Shown piece after piece: positions 54,632 to 64,000 of a stretch of 64,000 nucleotides of DNA. This stretch comes from Hyaloperonospora brassicae (taxonomy: Eukaryota > Oomycota > Peronosporomycetes > Peronosporales > Peronosporaceae). How positions within the stretch are numbered: position 1 is the stretch's first letter; every line of letters begins with the position of its first letter. The position numbers and the translations under genes are program-made. The stretch is from assembly GCA_947650285.1 (NCBI GenBank), contig CANTFL010000810.1, positions 1 through 64,000 on the forward strand, in the 5' to 3' direction. The notes below the pieces were generated by a model that ran no database searches, had not been told where the DNA came from, and was given only the letters and a program-made list of their open reading frames with translations.

Positions 54632-57600
54632 ATGAGCCCAACTAAGCGCGCTGCGGGTGCGGCCGATCAAGCTGCACCTGCTGTGATCGTTGGTGTTTCC
54701 AACACGGCTACCGACGGCCACCTGGAAGAAAAGTCGGCAGCGCCCAGAGGGGCGATGGACCAAGTGCTAGCCATGCTCGGGGACCTATGAACGGATGAAT
54801 CGGATGGAGGTCTCCCAAAACAAGCAAGGTGGCAAGGACCGGCAGGGGTCACCAGAGTCAGTTTTTGGCTCGGCCCTGGGAGTAGGAGCGGGAATGACCC
54901 TCCAGGCTTTGGAGCACACCCCTCCTCCCAAAAGGTCCCCGTATGTGTCGCCAGCGACATATTTCAAGGCAAGACATCAAATGCAAGGATATGGTGACGA
55001 ACGATCAGGAAACCGGTCGTGGCGGACGTCAACATGGGTCCGACACCAGGACCAGCACAACCTAGGCAAGAGATGCCTGCGGGCTATCACCCTGGTGTGG
55101 GTATGCCGAACGGTATGTATGCACACCCTGGGCAGCAAGCTGCAGGGATGCCGGACGCGCGTCATCGGAAACTCGCTATTCAACCTTTTGACGGCAAGGA
55201 ACTCTACCATGGTCTGGGTAGCGGGTTCCTTGAATGGGGCAAAGAATTTGTCCGCCAAATCGGTTTCGCGGAGCGCGCGTGCGGCTTTGGATGGCCGGAG
55301 GACATCAAGGTTGATGTCCTTGGACAACACCTGGCAGGCAAGGCCCAGACGTACTACCGTCGGCAGGTCGAGACTTGGTGGCGCGAAAGCCAAACCTTGG
55401 AGCATGCAATGCAAGGATTGTTGCAGACCTTTAGCACCAAGATATCGCCGGCGCAAAGCATGAAGCTCTTCACGGCACCGAAGGCATCGCACAGAAGCTG
55501 GACAGACCATTTTTTGTACCTCACAGCTGTCAGCGATGCCTGCGGCGGTGCAGACAGCTTAGTGCTGGACAACATTTTACACTATGCCGATCCGCAGATG
55601 CGCACGACAATGTTGTCCAGGTTAAACATTCATCGAGTGGACCATCTGCGCCAAGCTGAGGAACTGGCGCAATTTGCGCAGTCTGCTGAGGTGGACACGC
55701 ACGCCAAGAACCTCTGACGGGACGTCGTCAACGTCGTGGAAGTTCCATAAGATGCGAAGGCGAAGATCAAACACAAGAGCCAAGAGCGAAGCGACAATCG
55801 GTCATGTTACCTGTGCGGAGAAGTAGGACATATTAGGTCAATGTGTCCTCAGCGAAGGAAGAAAAAGGACCCGAGAGCGAACTTCGTATTCACAATTGAC
55901 GGCAGCACGGGTATACATGAGAGTCAGTGGATACTCGACACTGGATCTAGCCGTCATTTGGTTAATGATCTCAGCCTCCTCATCAACCCTACTCCTTGCC
56001 AAAAGGAATGTCTGACCGCAGCCTCCGATGGAAGTGTGCTGCGGATCACCCATCAAGGCACTGTTGAGATTAAAGTCCTCGCACTCGGAGTGGTGAATTC
56101 GGTGAAGCTCCTCGATGTGCAATACGCGGAAAACCTAGAGAGGAACATACTCTCCAATGGAAAGCTCGAAGCTAAGGGTTGCGTACTGGAGTACCGGGGA
56201 GGGAAGCGTGTGTTGACCTCAGGAATTGGTGGTGTCCCAGTCATGGATGTGGAGCGGTGTAACAACGTACTGATCATTGCAGTGCGACACCACAGGATGG
56301 GCATTATTGACACGCCACAAGAGGGGATAATGGCTGTTCTCAATACACCTGAATATGAATCCGACTCGAATGTTCAGTGTGGTACCTTGATGCAATTTCA
56401 TCGCCGACTGGGGCACCTATGAATTGAAACTTTTGTCAAGGTGGCCAAAGACCCAGGTTAGGGCATAAGGCTGACGGATACGAAACGTGCGAAGTGCATG
56501 GCTTGTGCTCAAGGAAAACAGAGCAAAGTGACACAGTCAAGGAAGGATACGGGAGCCAACTCCCCTATCGACGTGATAGGAGGAGTGATATGTTCCGACC
56601 TCAAAGGCCCGATCCCCCGCGTGATCGCTTGGGGGATCGCTATTTGGTCAACTTCATCGACCACAGATCAAATTATTGTCGCATTTTTTTTGGCCAAAAC
56701 CAAGGATGCTGCCGCTCTCAAGTTCAAGCACTTCTTGGTGAGCTTCGAGCGCGAGTTCAACTGCAAGATTCACGTACTGCGCACGGACGGGGGAGGTGAT
56801 TACAAGACCCTGGATGGATTTTGCTCGACAACTGGTGTGTCCCTTCAAGTGAGCGAGGCTCGAAACCAATCCAGTGATGGCAAGGCTGAGCGGATGCATC
56901 GAACCACCATGAATATGGTTCGAAGCATGCTGTTCGCTTCAAACTTACCGAAGACATTCTGGGGTGACGCTGCCGAGTACGCGTCATACATACTAAATCG
57001 AAGTAGGACCAAGGCCAACCTACGAGAAGCGTCTCCAATGGAGATTCTTACGAACAAGGTGCCTGTGCTTAACGACATCGTCGCCTTCGGATCGACATTC
57101 ACGGTGCACGTCGACGCCAAGAATAAACCACTCGGAGAACGTGGTAAAACAGGCATCATCATTTGAAAGGGTGCTGATACGAAGGGATACAAGGTGTACA
57201 TCCCCAAGGACAAGGTAGTTGCAGTGACGCAACACGTTCGGAACATCGAAGCTCCAAAGTGTGTTCGAGACGCGGAACTCGGACCCGATCTGAACGGAAC
57301 CGACCGTCAGGAGGAGTCACGTTTGGACTGTCGGACGGACACTATACGACAACGAAACGTCAAGAAACGACTTACAAGGAATCACAAAGGACGACGGTCG
57401 ATTTGGACGAGGTATCAACATCGTACGAGGTCCACGAGCAAGCGAGAGATTGAAGAAGCCTCAACCGAACAACCTGTTGACCGGCACGACGTCGTAAATG
57501 CGGTCATTGTGCAAGACCCGAAGCACTACGGCGAAGCCATCAACAGTGATCACCGTGAATAGTGGCAAGTCGCTATGAACGAAGAGCTGTATGCTTTAAA

Positions 57601-59151
57601 GTCAAACGATGTTTGGACAGTTAAAGTGCCGCCTAAGGGTGCACATGTTCTGCACAACAAGTGGGTCTACAAGACGAAGACCGACGCAAACGGGGACATC
57701 GAGCGATACAAGGCTCGCCTGGTCGTCTGCGGAAACGAACAAGTGTTCGGAGTAGACTATACTCTCACGTTCGCAGCGGTCATAGATCTGGGCACGTTCA
57801 AGCTGATCCTGGTACTCTCGAAAGGCTGGAACGTGCCATCTCGTCATGGTGATGTACCAAATGCGTACGTCAAGGCTGAAAAGGAGGAGCACCTGGACAT
57901 TTAAATGAAGGTGCCGAAGGGAATGGCAGTGAAGGAAAAAGAGATGAAGGACCTGAATGTGAAGACCCCGAACGATTTAGCATTGTTGCTGAAGAAATCG
58001 CTGCACGGACTTAAACAATCTGGACGACTATGGAGCAAATTACTTGACTCCGAGCTACGAGAAAGTGGGTATCAGCAATGTACCACGGACATGTGCTTGT
58101 ATTTCAAGTACAATGGCAAGATATGCACGGTGGTTGGTGTTTACGTGGACGACCTGTTGGTCACAGGCACTAGACAAAGTGCTGTCGACGAGTTTTTCAA
58201 AACCATGGCCTCTCTATCCATCAAGGATCTGGGAATTGTGAAAAAATTCCTTGGACTACGGATTTAATTTGACAGTCAAGTGGCTACGTCCTGGACCAAG
58301 AACCGACAATCGATTTGCTGTTGAGAGACTTCGGTATGGAGTCGTCAAACGGGGTACGCACACCTATCGGAGACGAGTGCAACATGGACGCCGAAGACGA
58401 CGCTGCGTACTTACCAGCACGAGCAGCGAAGGGCGACCCGAGCATGAAGTCTTTTCAGTCACTGGTGGGTAGTCTGCTATGGATAGCGAGATGCACGCGT
58501 CCAGACATCTGCTTTGCCGTGCACAAGGCGACAAGGAGAACGCACAAGCCAACTCTCCGAGATTGGAAGACCGCGAAGCGCATCTTGCGATATCTAAAGA
58601 TGTCCAAGAATTTGAAGCTACACTTGGACGATGATGGGCTTACATCAGAAGATGTTTGGGTCGAATGCTGGAGCGACGCTGACTTCGCTGCGGATAAGGC
58701 CGATCGTAAGTCAATTTCGGGATGTGTACTGACTGTGAATGGTGCTGTGATTTTGTGGCAGTGCAAGAAGCAATCAGGCGTATCGTTGAGCACGATGGAA
58801 GCCGAGTTTATCTCTGCCTCGCAAGCTGGCCGGGAGTTACTTGGTACGAAGGAACTACTATGCGAGCTGAAGCTACAAGTGCGTGAGCCGATGCCGATGT
58901 GGATCGACAACCAAGCGGCAATCAAACAGCTCGAATCAGAGAAAAGTACCTCGAGAGCCAAGCACGTAGACATAAGTTTCCAGTTCATTTGTCACCACAC
59001 CCAGGAAGGGACTGTGGTGCCTCGATTCGTGCGGTCAGAGGACATGGTGGCCGACATACTGACGAAGTCGTTGCCGGCACCCAGGATGGGAGAGTTGAGA
59101 GTCATGCTCAAGTTGAAGACCAAACAGGCTAACACCGAGGAGGAGTGTTAG
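54632..59151 (+). pseudogene. Copia element 2 gag-pol with multiple stops
   Basis: One frame runs from ATG 54632, overlapping the primer-binding region, to a TAG inside the 3' LTR (59149-59151). Gag: HRKLAIQPFDGKELYHGLGS (55165-55220), then the zinc knuckle CYLCGEVGHIRSMC (55806-55847). Protease: ILDTGSSRHLV (55930-55960). Integrase: HRRLGHL (56400), CMACAQGKQ, and a catalytic core with DLKGPIP, TDGGGDYKTLDGFC (56785-56825) and NQSSDGKAERMHR. RT: WVYKTKTDANGDIERYKARLV (57664-57725) and the active site VYVDDLLVTG (58139-58168). RNase H: CWSDADFAADKADRKS (58670-58710) and WIDNQAAIKQLE (58900-58935). Stops fall near 54788, 55000, 55715, 55748, 56420, 57164, 57560, 57902 and 58265, and a one-base shift occurs near 58277. 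Confidence 0.92.
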
Positions 59152-59452
59152 AAACTATCGTATTTGACAGGTTTCTAGGTTCAAGTATTATACCATGGTA
59201 CGGTGTCACCTGATTGGCTGGTCGCCATGTGACAGGGTGACATATGGGACCCGAGAGACGGTCGCCATGTGACAGGTTGACACATGGGACGACGAGAGAC
59301 GGACGTCATATGTGACTTGTTATGGTCAAGTTGCAGTTTCGTTTTGTCTGGTCATACATATCGTAGTGTTGAGGAAGGTCATGCTAAACACTCAATATAT
59401 TTCACTTTTACTTCCACCAACTTTGCACCAAGTGCACTACTACGCTCCAACA
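59146..59452 (+). repeat. Copia element 2, 3' LTR
   Basis: This 307-bp LTR differs from the 5' copy at about nine positions, including one single-base gap. Confidence 0.95.
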
Positions 59453-61190
59453 GATGAGAATCACGACCACGATGGCCAACTCGTCAACAAGCGCAAGCGC
59501 AAGCTTTAACAGGTCGTATCGATAACGTCGCGGCTCACTGTGATTAATTGGTAGATTAATATTGCAGACCAAAATGATGAACAAGGATTGATCCTTAAAG
59601 CGATCGCCAAATTTTCCTCAGAGTTCCGCGATAAATACAATGTATGTTGAAATGATCTTCTTGAAACAATGGTATTGACATTGACTGTATGCAGGCCAAT
59701 CATAACAAAGCCACAAGATGGTGGAAGATGTGCGATAAAGTTGGTGAATACGGCGGTACAAATCCAAAGTCGGTGTCAGCATTGTACCATCAGTGCGAAA
59801 GAGGGTCAACATTGATGCTGTTGCTGGCAAAGGACGGTGACGATCTGAATAAGTATCCTACCTGCACGTCGAGTTGCTGTCCGAATTCATTCGGGCTAAG
59901 GCCGCTGGAGTCAAGTTCTCTCCAGCTCTAATCGGTCAACTTGCTCACACTGTCATGAACGATGCGCCATTATACGATTATAACTTCATTGATCCATTCG
60001 ACGACAAACCTATCGTCGACAAAATTAAGACACAATGGGTTCAGCAGTTCATGCTATATAGTTTATTTACACTTGTACATAGATAAGTTTTCTGATTTAA
60101 TGTGTTTGCTGGAATAGGAGGTGCATGGCATAGTCCATCGGGCACATACCGGGAAGCTTATGGTCAGCGCCGCGAAGCAGGACCATATCGCGAAAACGGT
60201 TGCGTATCACATGGGCGAGTAACGCCGTGGTTTTGAGTCAGAAGACCTGAGCGAGGACCTGCATTGTAATATGGACGAAACTCATTTCGTGATCAACTGC
60301 GACAACGGTCGTATACTTGGTTTTCGTGGTGATACAGAGGTTTAATACGCCGATGTTGTGTCAGGTGGTATCGGGATGACCATGATGGTCTATATCACGG
60401 GCGGTTCGCGTGCGTTTAAAAATGTTAAGAAATTAAAATATAATCCTATTTTTGATTGGTTAGCGAATTGGTGCACCCATGATGATCTTCCAAAATCGAA
60501 GCCGATCATACCCTATACATGGTCTTCCAGACGATGTACCTTGTGCTTTATACTTATCTGGGACTAAATGCTGGAATGATAAAAAGGTTGATGTCTCATG
60601 TATTATGAATCATCTATAGCATTCCATATTAGTTATATTTTTTACACTATCACAGGTATTTCCTCAATGGTTTGGCGAGCCACGCGCATTCAAGGGAGAT
60701 AGTGCTGGACGAAGGACTGTCATATATGTGGACAACTGTGCCGGCCACAACGACAGTCCAGAACTACGTAATATTCTCTTGAAGAAAAACACTGAATTAC
60801 ACTATATTTCACCCTGCGCGACCGATCTTGTTCAGCCTGCCGACTCTAAATCAAAACCAAATGGACCCTATCGTGGGAGGTCGAAAGAATGCGCATGATA
60901 AATAAAGGCGACTGGTTAGACACCGTGCGTAATAACGGCTCTTGGTCCGGAAATCTGAAGAACCCGGCAAACGTTTCGTCTTGGGACTCGCCGCCACAGT
61001 CGTACGCACGGTTAACGGGGTGCGCGACAGTTGCGGCTTAGCATACTCTCGTAAGCCTATGATTCGTTGTGGCGTGGCACTTGATGTCAGTGGTCTATGG
61101 CACGAATTCCAATTGACGCCGGATCTGCAACAAATTATATACAAATATCGCATCGACTACGATGGCAATCCCGTTATAACGTACTGGTAA
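59453..61190 (+). pseudogene. Pogo-like transposase, main part (HTH and DDE domain), decayed
   Basis: After the Copia element the frame resumes at KRKRK (59488-59502). It continues through two stops (TAA at 59506, TAG at 59548) into a helix-turn-helix region: DEQGLILKAIAKF, then across an intron (59641-59693, GTATGT..GCAG) NHNKATRWWKM. The DDE domain shows NMDETHFVINCDNG (60272-60315, first Asp), IYVDNCAGH (60723-60750, second Asp) and DLVQPADS (about 60830, third Asp). The C-terminal GKRFVLGLAATVVRTVNGVRD block follows (60968-61030). Frameshifts and stops separate these blocks. The family cuts and pastes DNA, usually at TA sites. Confidence 0.8.
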
Positions 61191-62392
61191 TGTCGTTGCA
61201 TTTGGTATAATGACCACATGGTAAGGGCGACACTGCATGATTGTGTGTAACGACGGGTTTGAATCATTGTTTTGTTGATGAATCGTGAGTCGTAATTGAT
61301 GAGCTTGGAGTAGTACATCGACACGAACTAAGGACCTAGCTAGATATTATATTCACTTTCCATTTTTACCTTCTTCTAAGCGTTTTAACTTTATATCGCC
61401 CTTAGCTGTTACCAAAAGTTATAACCACTAAGCTCTTAATCATGTAGCCAAATACATAGTTACATACTGCACTCTTTCGGTTATTTTAAATACACACTGA
61501 TTCTCCGCATTCAAATATTAGTGCAGTCCATGCCAAATCTGAAAGCCCATAATTAGTGCGGATTCATTGATAAAGTGGTCCGCACTAAATCATCTGAGTG
61601 ACTTAAAAAATGGTGGTTGATAAACAGTGTGGTTCGCACTAAGTACGGTCATTGGTGTAGTTTTCCATCAGCTGTATGATAAACGTGAGAACAATTGCTA
61701 AATTGGACATTCGCCAAGCTCGAGATTTCGCATCAACGTTATGCAAAACCAATGGAAGGCGAAGGGGACAGCACGACATATTCAAAAGAGTCGTTGTAAA
61801 CTTGATCAGCGGCATCATTATTCTGGGGTTTATATTTAACGCTCTTGCGATAGGTCCCTTATTCTACAATAAAGAAGATAATAAATCGTACAGGCTTACA
61901 AGTGTAAGGTGAACGACCGATTCAGTGCATGATTTTGTATCAGTTCGTAGATTTTATCTAGTATCGTCAATAAAACGACAAAAAATTATAAGAACAATGT
62001 CACATCATTTTTGGCGGCGGTTTTTTTCGCATCGTTTCAGCTCCATGACATTACTTCACAAAGTTCTGCGAGTCAAAGAAAATCAGTCAAATTTGGGCCC
62101 ATTTTACTGGGTACCGCTTGAGTGCATGACTACTGGCCGGATGCCTCTGCTACCATTTCTGTGGTACCCATCCTGCCTGCACGTCGATTGCTGTTATACG
62201 CTTTTTCTGTTTGCGTACAGGCTCTGGAGGGAGATTAGGGATCGCATTCTGGACTGTGGCGACCACATTCAGGTGGCGAACAAGCCAGGATGTATGTTCA
62301 ACGTCGCCTTTTACTCATGCCAGCTTGATACTCACCGAGACGCTTGTGAAGTTGAATAAGAGACAGAGGGTATAGTCCAGTAGCCGGAAGCC
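61191..62392. other. AT-rich spacer with pogo-like terminal motifs
   Basis: The region contains the AGTGCGGA..TCCGCACT hairpin (61554-61585) and the terminal motif near 61625-61641. Frames at 61676-61912 and 61925-62359 are not recognised. Confidence 0.45.
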
Positions 62393-63586
62393 CTAATTTG
62401 CATTGCTGGAGTTCTCAATGATGGCGCTGCGGTGTGCATAACACGAAATCTCAATGGCTGCCTGTTTAAATAGAGCTGGGTCCACCGTTCCATACATTTG
62501 AAGCTGTAGACGCTCGCGTACAATTGTTTTGAAAGGCTTGAGCACGGTCACGTTAAGAGGTTGGAAGATTTGCATCGCGTTTGCAGGAATTGCGGTCATC
62601 AGCATTCGATGTTCGCAGCAGAAATTCACCGACTCTATAAACCCATAACTTGGTTAAACAGATTATAAGGAATAATATAATGGTCAAACACTTTTGCTGA
62701 ACTTACCAATATTCACATGCGTGGAAGAGTTGTCCAAGGTCAAAATGACTGGCTTTTGAATCCCCTGGGCTTCCAGCACGATTGAGGAGATCTCCAACCA
62801 GTTCTCGAAGATCTTGGCATTGCTGAATACCTTTAGCGCACCTGTGACGCGTGCGCCGTCAATTGAGTGCGCCGCAAGCTCTGTTTTAAGAAGTCGGACT
62901 CCGGGAAGGATGATGAGGGTAGGGACAGCAAAACCTGACGCACTAAGGGCCTCCACCACGTACATGTGGAAGTTCAGTCTAATCTCCTGCGTCCACATCT
63001 TTTTGGAGCCTTCGACGGCAATGACGGTGCGATTCGTAAGCTTCGGCGCAAACGAAGTCTCGCCCGTATTGAAGACCCGCGACGAGTCGATCCTACTCTC
63101 GATAAGAAGCTTGACCATCGTGTCGTAAAACACGTCTACCAACGAATTCTTCACGGCTTTTCGCACTCTCCCGATGCTCTTTGCAGTGCGTGGTTCGAGC
63201 ACCGGGTGGAGATCAAAGAAGCGCGAGTACTATCCAGACGTCAGTTGTGTCGACTGAATGAATCTTGTGCGCTTCAGCAGCAGTTCGTGGTAGATCATGA
63301 TGGCGCGCTTCATGATATCTTTGTGGGAAACAGGTAGCCCCACGCGATACATGGCGTCAATCCACTCCATAACGTGGCTCTCTAGATCTTTTGATATTGC
63401 AGGCTTCGTGTCGCGGCGCAGCCCTTCAATCAGTATCCCGCTTCGATGTTCCTTCGCCCTCTTGAAAAACGTACGTAACGGAGCAGACGACGTCCGCGCG
63501 ACCTCGGCGTACGTATCACCGTTGCGCACTCTCTATAGATCATCGATGACGCCTTACTTCTTCAAGTGCCAGCGGCGCGCCACCAT
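62393..63586 (-). pseudogene. CENP-B/Tigger-like transposase, minus strand, catalytic Asp residues changed
   Basis: The frame begins at 63586 (MVARRWHLKK, then stops at 63554 and 63533). It contains a Tc5/CENP-B DNA-binding part (TYAEVARTSSAPLRTFFKRA; ISKDLESHVMEWIDAMYRVG; DIMKRAIMIYHELL, 63510-63260), a stop at about 63230, and then the DDE_1 domain: RVFNTGETSFAPKL (63080, where the family has N-x-DET), LTLDNSSTHVNI (62740-62710, second Asp kept) and QPLNVTVLKPFK (62555, where the family has QPLDV). Two of three catalytic Asp are therefore replaced. A 72-nt intron fits at 62635-62706 (GTAAGT donor, TTTATAG acceptor, phase 1). All segments share one frame once the intron is removed. It is either a dead transposon or a domesticated protein now decaying. 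Confidence 0.75.
62635..62706 (-). other. Intron in the CENP-B/Tigger-like gene
   Basis: On the minus strand, a perfect GTAAGT donor and a TTTATAG acceptor, 72 nt long, restore the frame from HVNI to ESVNFC. Confidence 0.6.
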
Positions 63587-64000
63587 CTGATATCTTCTTA
63601 TTGTTTCGTTTTTAATGGCATATAATTCTTTGCTTACTTACAATGTATTTCTTAAACGATAACGTACTTCACACACAACGAATTCTGCATTAAAACGGTT
63701 CAAAATTCATCTGCCAATCTAATCAATTTGATGTGGAAATTCAGATCTATTTGATTAGTAATCAGCATCGTGCACTAAAGTGATACCGTTCACAAAACTG
63801 GTCGTCTACCTTATCGAGATAGAAAAGGTTTGAGGGAAAGGGTTTGAGGTATATTCGGGTACGCATAAGACCCACTATATACGGCTTTTGTTAACCACTC
63901 TCCAACAATGTGTAATCCTACCGCCTCTGCGCAGTTTTCGATCCACGTACCTCCCGGCCCTGGTTATAGTGCTTGACCACTCGACCACCGGGGTCGGTGT
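63587..64000. other. Right edge, non-coding, with tRNA-like end
   Basis: AT-rich sequence. At the end, the minus strand of about 63925-64000 contains GGTGGTCGAGTGGTCAAGC, close to the tRNA D-arm/A-box, and GTGGATCGAAAAC, a weak B-box. It is a possible tRNA relic or SINE head cut by the window edge. Confidence 0.35.

Larger units (their letters stand above)
54320..59452 (+). mobile_element. Ty1/copia-like LTR retrotransposon with perfect GATGA duplication
   Basis: LTRs at 54320-54627 and 59146-59452 (about 97% alike; TGTTAG..CCAACA) bound a gag-pol region in one frame apart from one late shift. Five-base GATGA copies at 54315-54319 and 59453-59457 are identical. The primer-binding region GGTTATGAGCCCAAC follows the 5' LTR, as in the other Copia element, and a purine tract GAGGAGGAG precedes the 3' LTR. 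At least ten in-frame stops make this copy defective although its LTRs are young. Confidence 0.95.
54001..61641 (+). mobile_element. Pogo/Tigger-like DDE transposon split by a Copia insertion
   Basis: The left end has CAGTGCGGTCCACATT (54001) and the right end has the inverted AGTGCGAACCACACTG (61625-61640), with extra AGTGCGGA motifs just inside both ends (54060; 61554; 61578 inverted). The coding sequence starts at 54159, is interrupted at 54320-59452 by the Copia element, and ends at about 61190. Without the Copia insertion the element would be about 2.5 kb. Exact ends and a TA target duplication could not be confirmed. Confidence 0.65.

Overview
The window looks like a repeat-rich piece of an oomycete genome of the Peronosporales (Phytophthora or a downy mildew). 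Five things support this: a secreted protein with an RXLR-EER type leader, a six-cysteine elicitin-like protein, a TCATT..CATTT core promoter upstream of the effector, introns of about 60-95 nt, and the mix of transposons (Ty3/gypsy with a chromodomain, Ty1/copia, MULEs with SWIM and zinc-knuckle tails, pogo/Tigger-like DDE elements). Genus and species cannot be fixed from sequence alone. There is no CRISPR array, operon or rRNA.

Host genes are few and sit in two islands. The left island (1-8 kb) has an RXLR-type effector (1412-2923), a 70-bp higher-order satellite (3.66-4.01 kb) and a decayed centriole-assembly gene of the CPAP/SAS-4 family (4329-7197). The right island (48.6-53.6 kb) has ribosomal protein eL42, a putatively myristoylated ABHD17-like alpha/beta hydrolase whose RanBP2-type zinc finger is completed only by splicing, and an elicitin-like protein on the opposite strand.

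The rest is transposon strata. A gypsy pol remnant (about 8.17-8.99 and 14.25-16.9 kb) is split by a Copia element (8995-14253). The interval 16.9-25.2 kb is an AT-rich desert with a dispersed repeat and 16-bp iterons. A full-length gypsy element on the minus strand (25163-32792, LTRs about 98% alike) also has a 1.3-kb antisense frame on the plus strand that overlaps the chromodomain end of pol. A MULE with matching TIRs and a perfect 8-bp target duplication (36030-40276) holds two convergent coding regions, like maize MuDR. A second, decayed MULE lies at 43.3-45.1 kb. A pogo-like element (about 54.0-61.6 kb) was split by a Copia element (54320-59452, perfect GATGA duplication). A further pogo/CENP-B-like transposase lies at 62.4-63.6 kb on the minus strand.

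Almost every transposon frame carries stops or frameshifts, so none looks autonomous now. The sequence still records a clear insertion order. The strongest candidates for unusual biology are the two-gene MULE, the antisense gypsy ORF and the hydrolase-zinc-finger fusion.
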